Source: Pseudomonas fluorescens
GTDB taxonomy: Bacteria > Pseudomonadota > Gammaproteobacteria > Pseudomonadales > Pseudomonadaceae
Reading direction: 5' to 3'
Assembly: GCF_001623525.1 (NCBI RefSeq)
Contig: NZ_CP015225.1
Coordinates: forward strand, 6,274,501-6,338,500
DNA length: 64,000 bases
The notes under the pieces: model-generated
The model's input: only the letters and a program-made list of their open reading frames with translations
Told to the model about the DNA's origin: nothing
Database searches by the model: none
In this document: positions 57,098 to 64,000 of the stretch, piece after piece
Layout: each line of letters starts with the position of its first letter
How positions within the stretch are numbered: position 1 is the first letter of the stretch
Made by a program: the position numbers and the translations under genes

Positions 57098-57122
57098 AGC
57101 GGTTCAACAGGCGCCGAAACTC

Positions 57123-57578
57123 TCAGCCCTTGGGCCTGGCATGCGCCGCCAACCGCTCCAGCGCCGCCCGCAGGTTAGGGTCGGTGATGCCGTCCGCCGT
57201 GGCCTGGATAGTCGCCGCGGCGTCGGTGGACAAATCCAGCGTGTGCCCTTTGGCGCCGACCTGGACGGTGGGCGGTTGCACCTTGAACAGGATCCGCGTC
57301 AGGTTGGCGAATTCTTCGAACACCTGCAATTGACGCAAAAGACGCTTTTGCTGATAGCGCAAACGCGTGGCCCAATGCCCGTCGGTGACGATCAGCAACA
57401 AACTGCCTTCGCGCCAGGACGCCACGTGGCAATGCTCGCGGGCGGCAGGCTGCAACTGGCTGTCGAGCAAGCGCTGCAAGTGACCCAGGCGTTTGGCGTG
57501 GCCGAAGATGGCTTTCAGCGGTTTGGCTTCGCGCAGCAGGACGGCGGGAGCCTTGGCTGGAAGAGGGCGAAAGGCCAT
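57123..57578 (-). CDS. dciA: DciA-family protein (DUF721), replicative helicase loader
   Basis: 151 residues from ATG 57578 (MAFRPLPAKAP); a TTG at 57593 could add 5. The DUF721 domain covers most of it (LQRLLDSQLQPAAREHCHVASWREGSLLLIVTDGHWATRLRYQQ), a KH-like fold that binds DnaB helicase and DNA. It takes the place of DnaC in bacteria lacking it. Its position next to secA and divergent from it is known in Pseudomonas, where lpxC follows on the other side; lpxC is not here in the window, the HerA gene occupying the next place. Confidence 0.85.
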   Translation of the reverse strand: MAFRPLPAKAPAVLLREAKPLKAIFGHAKRLGHLQRLLDSQLQPAAREHCHVASWREGSLLLIVTDGHWATRLRYQQKRLLRQLQVFEEFANLTRILFKVQPPTVQVGAKGHTLDLSTDAAATIQATADGITDPNLRAALERLAAHARPKG

Positions 57579-57872
57579 GAATGAATACCGCAAGTGACAG
57601 AGGCGCCATGGTAGCAGAAAGCGCCGGGGCCGCCTCGACCGCTGTCGCCCGCCCCATCAAAGCGTAACTTCTGGGCTTTGTGGGTTGAAGTTCGCGCAAA
57701 AGCCCTTATTTTATGCAGGCCCCGTCACAGCGCTGTGCCAGCATCGTGGAATAACGCCACTTTCCTCTCCATCGTTTCCGGGTAGAATGCTCGTTCGCAT
57801 GCGGCCATGAGGGCTGCACGGGCGACTCACGGGGCCGCCCTCCATCCCTTTAGTGTGGAAGATCCTGCCGAT
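57579..57872. promoter_or_regulatory. Divergent region between dciA and secA
   Basis: 294 bp. It must hold promoters for both genes. AT-rich stretch at 57700-57720 (CCCTTATTTTATG). No SecM-like arrest peptide is apparent in front of secA. Confidence 0.4.
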
Positions 57873-60608
<2,736 letters not shown>

Positions 60609-60633
60609 CCCCGTTTCAACGCTGAACCACCCG

Positions 60634-60667
60634 CGCCGCGACCGGATTTTATCCGTCGCGGCGTTTT
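60634..60667 (+). terminator. Rho-independent terminator of secA
   Basis: CGCCGCGACCGGAT pairs with ATCCGTCGCGGCG (one bulge) with a short T-rich loop, followed by TTTT; 25 bp after the secA stop. Confidence 0.88.
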
Positions 60668-60731
60668 GCCATTTTGATTCGCCGTCCCAATGAGGACGGC
60701 GTCGATAGACATCTCATTTAGGAGCGCATTC

Positions 60732-61949
60732 ATGGCTGTTGGTCTTGGTCCGTTGCCCACGTTGCACCCGGTTGCCGGTTTTGAACTCGGTATCGCTTCG
60801 GCGGGCATCAAGCGCCCCAGGCGCAAGGACGTCGTGGTCATGCGTTGCGCCGAAGGTTCGACGGTCGCTGGCGTGTTCACCCTCAACGCCTTTTGCGCCG
60901 CTCCAGTCATCCTGGCCAAGCAACGCGTGCAGGGACCGGTGCGTTACTTGCTGACCAACACCGGTAACGCCAACGCCGGTACCGGCGCGCCAGGCCTGGC
61001 CGCTGCCGAGCGCACCTGCGCCAAGCTGGCGGAACTGACCGGTGTCGACGCCAGCCAGGTGCTGCCGTATTCCACCGGCGTGATCGGCGAGCCGCTGCCG
61101 GTCGAGAAGATCGAAGGTGCGTTGCAAGCCGCTCTCGATGATCTGTCGGAAAACAACTGGGCCGCAGCCGCCACCGGCATCATGACCACCGACACCTTGC
61201 CCAAGGGCGCGAGCCGCCAGTTCGAGCACGATGGCGTGACCATCACGGTCACCGGTATCAGTAAAGGTGCTGGCATGATCCGTCCGAACATGGCGACCAT
61301 GCTTGGCTACATCGCCACCGACGCCAAGGTCTCGCGCCAAGTGCTGCAAGACCTGATGCTTGACGGCGCCAACAAGTCGTTCAACCGCATCACCATCGAC
61401 GGCGACACCTCCACCAACGACTGCTGCATGCTGATCGCCACCGGCAAGGCCAGCCTGCCGGAAATCACCGAAGCCAGCGGCCCGCTGTTCGCGGCGCTGA
61501 AGCAGGCGGTGTTTGAAGTGTGCATGGAAGTGGCCCAGGCCATCGTGCGTGACGGTGAAGGCGCGACCAAGTTCGTGACCGTGCAGGTGAACGGCGGTGG
61601 CAATCACCAGGAATGCCTGGATGTCGGCTACACCGTGGCCCACTCGCCGCTGATCAAGACCGCGCTGTTCGCCTCCGACCCTAACTGGGGCCGCATTCTC
61701 GCCGCCGTTGGCCGTGCCGGCGTGCCTGAGCTGAACGTGAGCAAGATCGACGTGTTCCTCGGCGAAGTCTGCATCGCCAGCCAAGGCGCTCGCGCTGCGA
61801 CTTACACCGAAGCCCAGGGCGCGGTGGTCATGCAACAGGAAGAAATCACCATCCGTATCGAGCTGGGACGGGGTGATTGCAGCGAAACCATCTGGACCAC
61901 TGATCTGTCCCACGAGTACGTCAAGATCAACGCTGAGTACCGGACTTAA
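60732..61949 (+). CDS. argJ: Bifunctional ornithine acetyltransferase/N-acetylglutamate synthase
   Basis: 405 residues from ATG 60732, 7 nt after AGGAG. ArgJ recycles the acetyl group between acetylornithine and glutamate in arginine synthesis. It cleaves itself before a Thr that becomes the nucleophile, here Thr189 in [24 protein letters not shown] near 80 gives the oxyanion residues. The secA–argJ–GST–mutT order is known in Pseudomonas. Whether it has both activities cannot be read from sequence. Confidence 0.96.
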   Translation: MAVGLGPLPTLHPVAGFELGIASAGIKRPRRKDVVVMRCAEGSTVAGVFTLNAFCAAPVILAKQRVQGPVRYLLTNTGNANAGTGAPGLAAAERTCAKLAELTGVDASQVLPYSTGVIGEPLPVEKIEGALQAALDDLSENNWAAAATGIMTTDTLPKGASRQFEHDGVTITVTGISKGAGMIRPNMATMLGYIATDAKVSRQVLQDLMLDGANKSFNRITIDGDTSTNDCCMLIATGKASLPEITEASGPLFAALKQAVFEVCMEVAQAIVRDGEGATKFVTVQVNGGGNHQECLDVGYTVAHSPLIKTALFASDPNWGRILAAVGRAGVPELNVSKIDVFLGEVCIASQGARAATYTEAQGAVVMQQEEITIRIELGRGDCSETIWTTDLSHEYVKINAEYRT

Positions 61950-61970
61950 CAGGCTCGGGACCGAGTTGCT

Positions 61971-62000
61971 GCCATCGCGAGCGAGCTTGCTCGCGATGGC
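61971..62000. repeat. Short REP palindrome
   Basis: GCCATCGCGAGC and GCTCGCGATGGC arms around a few bases, 21 bp after the argJ stop and 42 bp before the GST gene, so it sits within a probable operon. Confidence 0.85.
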
Positions 62001-62042
62001 GCCAGAACAGACACCTCAGAACCATAAGAAAGGAATCCAGGC

Positions 62043-62675
62043 ATGAGCATGCACCTGATCATTGGCGACCAACGCATTTCTTCCTGGTCCCTGCGCGGCG
62101 CGTTGGCCCTGGCGCTGACCGGCGCGAAGTACACCGAAGAGCTGGTCAGGCTCGACCAGCCCGACACCCGCGAGAGGCTGCTCAAGTATTCGGCCACGGC
62201 CAAGGTCCCGCTGCTCAAGACCGAGTTCGGCGTGATCGCCGACTCCCTGGCGATTGCCGAATACCTGGCTGAACAGTTTCCCGAGGCCAATCTCTGGCCC
62301 AAGGATGTTGCCGCCCGGGCCCAGGCTCGCTCGGCTTGTGCGCAGATGCACAGCGGTTTTTTCGCCCTGCGCAGCCACATGCCCATGGACCTGCTGCACG
62401 ATGCGCCGTTGTCGCCGATGCCATCTGACGTGCAGGCGGAAATCCAGCGGATGCTGGCGCTATGGGCGGAGTGCCGTGCGGCGGCTACCGAAACCGGTCC
62501 CTATCTGTTTGGCCGCGTGAGCCTGGTCGATGCGTTTTTTGCCCCTGTTGCCGTGCGCTTGCGCACTTATCAGGTGAAACTGTCGCAGGTCGATGAGGCC
62601 TACGTCGAAACCCTTTATCAATGGCCGGCGTTCAAGGCGTGGCAACACGCTGGCCTGGAGGACACTGCGCGGTGA
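62043..62675 (+). CDS. Glutathione S-transferase family protein
   Basis: 210 residues. Thioredoxin-like N-terminal domain (about 1-78) with SSWSLR near residue 14 as the likely glutathione-activating Ser and ESxA-type DSLAIAEYLAEQFPE, followed by the helical C-terminal domain. Substrates unknown. AGGAAT precedes the ATG by 7 nt. Its stop overlaps the next start (GTGA), so it is coupled with the Nudix–ThiE gene. Confidence 0.88.
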   Translation: MSMHLIIGDQRISSWSLRGALALALTGAKYTEELVRLDQPDTRERLLKYSATAKVPLLKTEFGVIADSLAIAEYLAEQFPEANLWPKDVAARAQARSACAQMHSGFFALRSHMPMDLLHDAPLSPMPSDVQAEIQRMLALWAECRAAATETGPYLFGRVSLVDAFFAPVAVRLRTYQVKLSQVDEAYVETLYQWPAFKAWQHAGLEDTAR

Positions 62676-63616
62676 AACGAGTCCATGTGGCGGCGGCGGT
62701 CATTCGCGACGCCGCCGGTAAAATCCTGATCGCCCGAAGGGCCGACACCCAGCACCAGGGGGGCCTGTGGGAGTTCCCCGGTGGCAAGGTCGAGGCCGAT
62801 GAGTCCGTCGAAACCGCCCTGGCCCGTGAACTTCATGAAGAGCTGTGCATTGTCGTCGATGCCGCCCGACCGTTGATCAAGGTGCGCCACGATTACCCGG
62901 ACAAACAGGTGTTGCTGGATGTCTGGGAAGTCTCGGCGTTCACCGGCCAGCCCCACGGCGCCGAAGGGCAGCCGTTGGCCTGGGTGACGGCCCGAGATCT
63001 GACGAACTATGAGTTTCCGGCGGCCAATCAGCCGATTGTCGCGGCGGCCCGTTTGCCGGGTGAGTACCTGATCACGCCTGACGGCCTTGAAACACCGGCC
63101 TTGCTGCGAGGCATGCAGAAGGCGATTGCCGGTGGGATCAAGTTGGTCCAGCTACGTGCCCCCAACGGTTACGACCCGCAATACCGCGATCTGGCGGTGG
63201 ACGCGGCGGGGCTGTGTGCCGGCAAGGCCCAGCTGATGCTCAAGGGCCCGTTCGAATGGCTGGGGGATTTTCCTTCCGCTGGCTGGCACATTACCGCCGC
63301 GCAACTGCGCAAGCATGCAGCGGCCGGTCGACCGTTTGGCAAGGACCGCTGGCTGGCGGCCTCCTGCCATAACGCTGAGGAACTGTCCCTGGCGCAGCAG
63401 ATGGACGTGGACTTCGTGACACTCTCGCCGGTGCAACCGACCCAGACCCATCCCGATGTACAGCCGTTGGGGTGGGCAGAGGCGGCGCGCTTGATCGAGG
63501 GCTTCAATAGGCCGGTCTATCTGTTGGGCGGGGTCGGGCCTGGCGAGCGGCAAAAAGCCTGGGAAGCCGGGGCGCAGGGTGTGGCGGGGATTCGGGCGTT
63601 TTGGCCAGAGGCTTGA
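62672..63616 (+). CDS. Nudix hydrolase fused to a thiamine-phosphate-synthase-like domain (MutT type)
   Basis: 314 residues, GTG start 62672 overlapping the GST stop by 4 bp. N-terminal MutT/8-oxo-dGTPase domain (about 1-130): the Nudix box GGKVEADES…RELHEEL is intact but the next Gly position is Cys (LCIVV). From about 140 on follows a TIM-barrel part like ThiE (LVQLRAPN, VDFVTLSPVQPTQTHP, VYLLGGV). In Pseudomonas this fusion is standard. The first domain should clean 8-oxo-GTP from the nucleotide pool; the second lacks clear catalytic residues and may be regulatory. Confidence 0.9.
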   Translation: MKRVHVAAAVIRDAAGKILIARRADTQHQGGLWEFPGGKVEADESVETALARELHEELCIVVDAARPLIKVRHDYPDKQVLLDVWEVSAFTGQPHGAEGQPLAWVTARDLTNYEFPAANQPIVAAARLPGEYLITPDGLETPALLRGMQKAIAGGIKLVQLRAPNGYDPQYRDLAVDAAGLCAGKAQLMLKGPFEWLGDFPSAGWHITAAQLRKHAAAGRPFGKDRWLAASCHNAEELSLAQQMDVDFVTLSPVQPTQTHPDVQPLGWAEAARLIEGFNRPVYLLGGVGPGERQKAWEAGAQGVAGIRAFWPEA

Positions 63617-63630
63617 AGCGGCAGTGAACT

Positions 63631-63741
63631 GATCGTTCCCGCGCTCCGCGTGGGAATGCCTCAACGGACGCTCCGCGTTCGGCTCTGGAGGGACGCGGAG
63701 CGTCCCGGGCTGCGTTCCCACGCAGAGCGTGGGGAACGATC
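63631..63741. repeat. Compound palindromic repeat
   Basis: Outer arms GATCGTTCCCGCGCTCCGCG and CGCAGAGCGTGGGGAACGATC, with an inner pair CGGACGCTCCGCG / GGACGCGGAGCGTCC. It is unrelated to the GTGGCGAG family but related to the half-element at 29871-29902. Confidence 0.88.
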
Positions 63742-63751
63742 ATGCAGGTGA

Positions 63752-64000
63752 TCAGCCCTCAGGCTTGGCCGCCGCTTCCCAAAGCACCTCCGCCACCCCT
63801 TGCCGCCGGGCAATGACCCGCGCGGCCACGAACAGCAGATCCGACAACCGATTGATATAGGCCAGCCCCGGCCCGGCCAGCGGCTCCATGGCGTTCAATT
63901 GCTGGCAGCGCCGCTCGGCGCTACGGGCCAGGCTGCGGCAGACGTGGGCCTGGGCTACCAACGTCGAGCCTCCTGGCAGGATGAAGTTTTCCAGGGGGCC
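63752..64000 (-). CDS. PduO-type cob(I)alamin adenosyltransferase, C-terminal part
   Basis: Only the last 82 residues are in the window; the gene continues past the right edge. The visible end starts FILPGGST and has AHVCRSLARSAERR and YINRLSDLLFVAARV, the hallmark C-terminal blocks of the trimeric PduO/CobO-substitute family that transfers the adenosyl group of ATP to cob(I)alamin. The tail ends in AAAKPEG. It converges on the Nudix–ThiE gene. Confidence 0.9.
   Translation of the reverse strand, partial: GPLENFILPGGSTLVAQAHVCRSLARSAERRCQQLNAMEPLAGPGLAYINRLSDLLFVAARVIARRQGVAEVLWEAAAKPEG

Noticed and set aside
63631..63741. Possible tRNA or small RNA gene
   Set aside because: No cloverleaf or CCA-type features; it is a palindromic repeat with a related half at 29871.

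Overview
The window is a piece of chromosome from a Pseudomonas of the P. fluorescens complex. The evidence is high-GC coding sequence, an MvaT-type H-NS protein instead of H-NS, gene orders known from Pseudomonas (fumarase–sadC–ferredoxin reductase–enoyl-CoA hydratase–pyruvate kinase; sbcB–mvaT–purU; dciA–secA–argJ–GST–mutT), and about a dozen long REP-type inverted repeats (REPINs) between genes. I saw no rRNA, tRNA, prophage, insertion sequence or CRISPR array.

Region 1 (1–9.0 kb) is a signalling locus. A leftward operon, mostly joined by 4-bp ATGA overlaps, encodes two receiver–GGDEF–EAL proteins, a di-heme cytochrome c peroxidase, a DAHL-type sensor kinase and a receiver protein cut by the window edge. 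A divergent receiver/HD-GYP protein faces it. One GGDEF–EAL protein has only a good EAL, the other only a good GGDEF, and the HD-GYP lacks its metal ligands.

Region 2 (9.3–16.0 kb) holds a Nudix hydrolase, a LysE exporter with a GNAT acetyltransferase, the divergent pair metR/metE, and a secreted alpha/beta hydrolase. A 130-bp REPIN occurs twice around an 8-bp tandem repeat at about 11 kb.

Region 3 (16.2–24.6 kb) is a catabolic island: a LysR regulator, a ThDP-dependent 2-ketoarginine-type decarboxylase, an aldehyde dehydrogenase, and a polyamine-type ABC importer with a Tat-exported binding protein.

Region 4 (24.6–33.0 kb) has an AraC regulator, a small monooxygenase, a flavin reductase-like protein, and a secreted protein made almost wholly of 13-residue repeats. 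It ends with a KgtP-type permease preceded by a sigma-54 promoter and paired dyads, next to a matching sigma-54 activator and sensor kinase.

Region 5 (33.2–51.98 kb) is central metabolism and envelope functions: fumarase, SadC diguanylate cyclase, ferredoxin reductase, enoyl-CoA hydratase, pyruvate kinase, a TPR lipoprotein, a PilZ protein, and a DUF6124 gene with a structured leader. It continues with the RDD–SpoIIM–DUF4129–DUF4350–MoxR–DUF58 operon, then sbcB, mvaT and purU.

Region 6 (52.1–64 kb) starts with a 57-codon gene and a glycosyltransferase/deacetylase/flippase-like operon. It continues with a HerA-like ATPase, dciA divergent from secA, then argJ, a glutathione transferase, a Nudix–ThiE fusion and the end of a cobalamin adenosyltransferase gene.

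Cyclic-di-GMP is the recurring theme: region 1 (four proteins), SadC and the PilZ protein all belong to that network.
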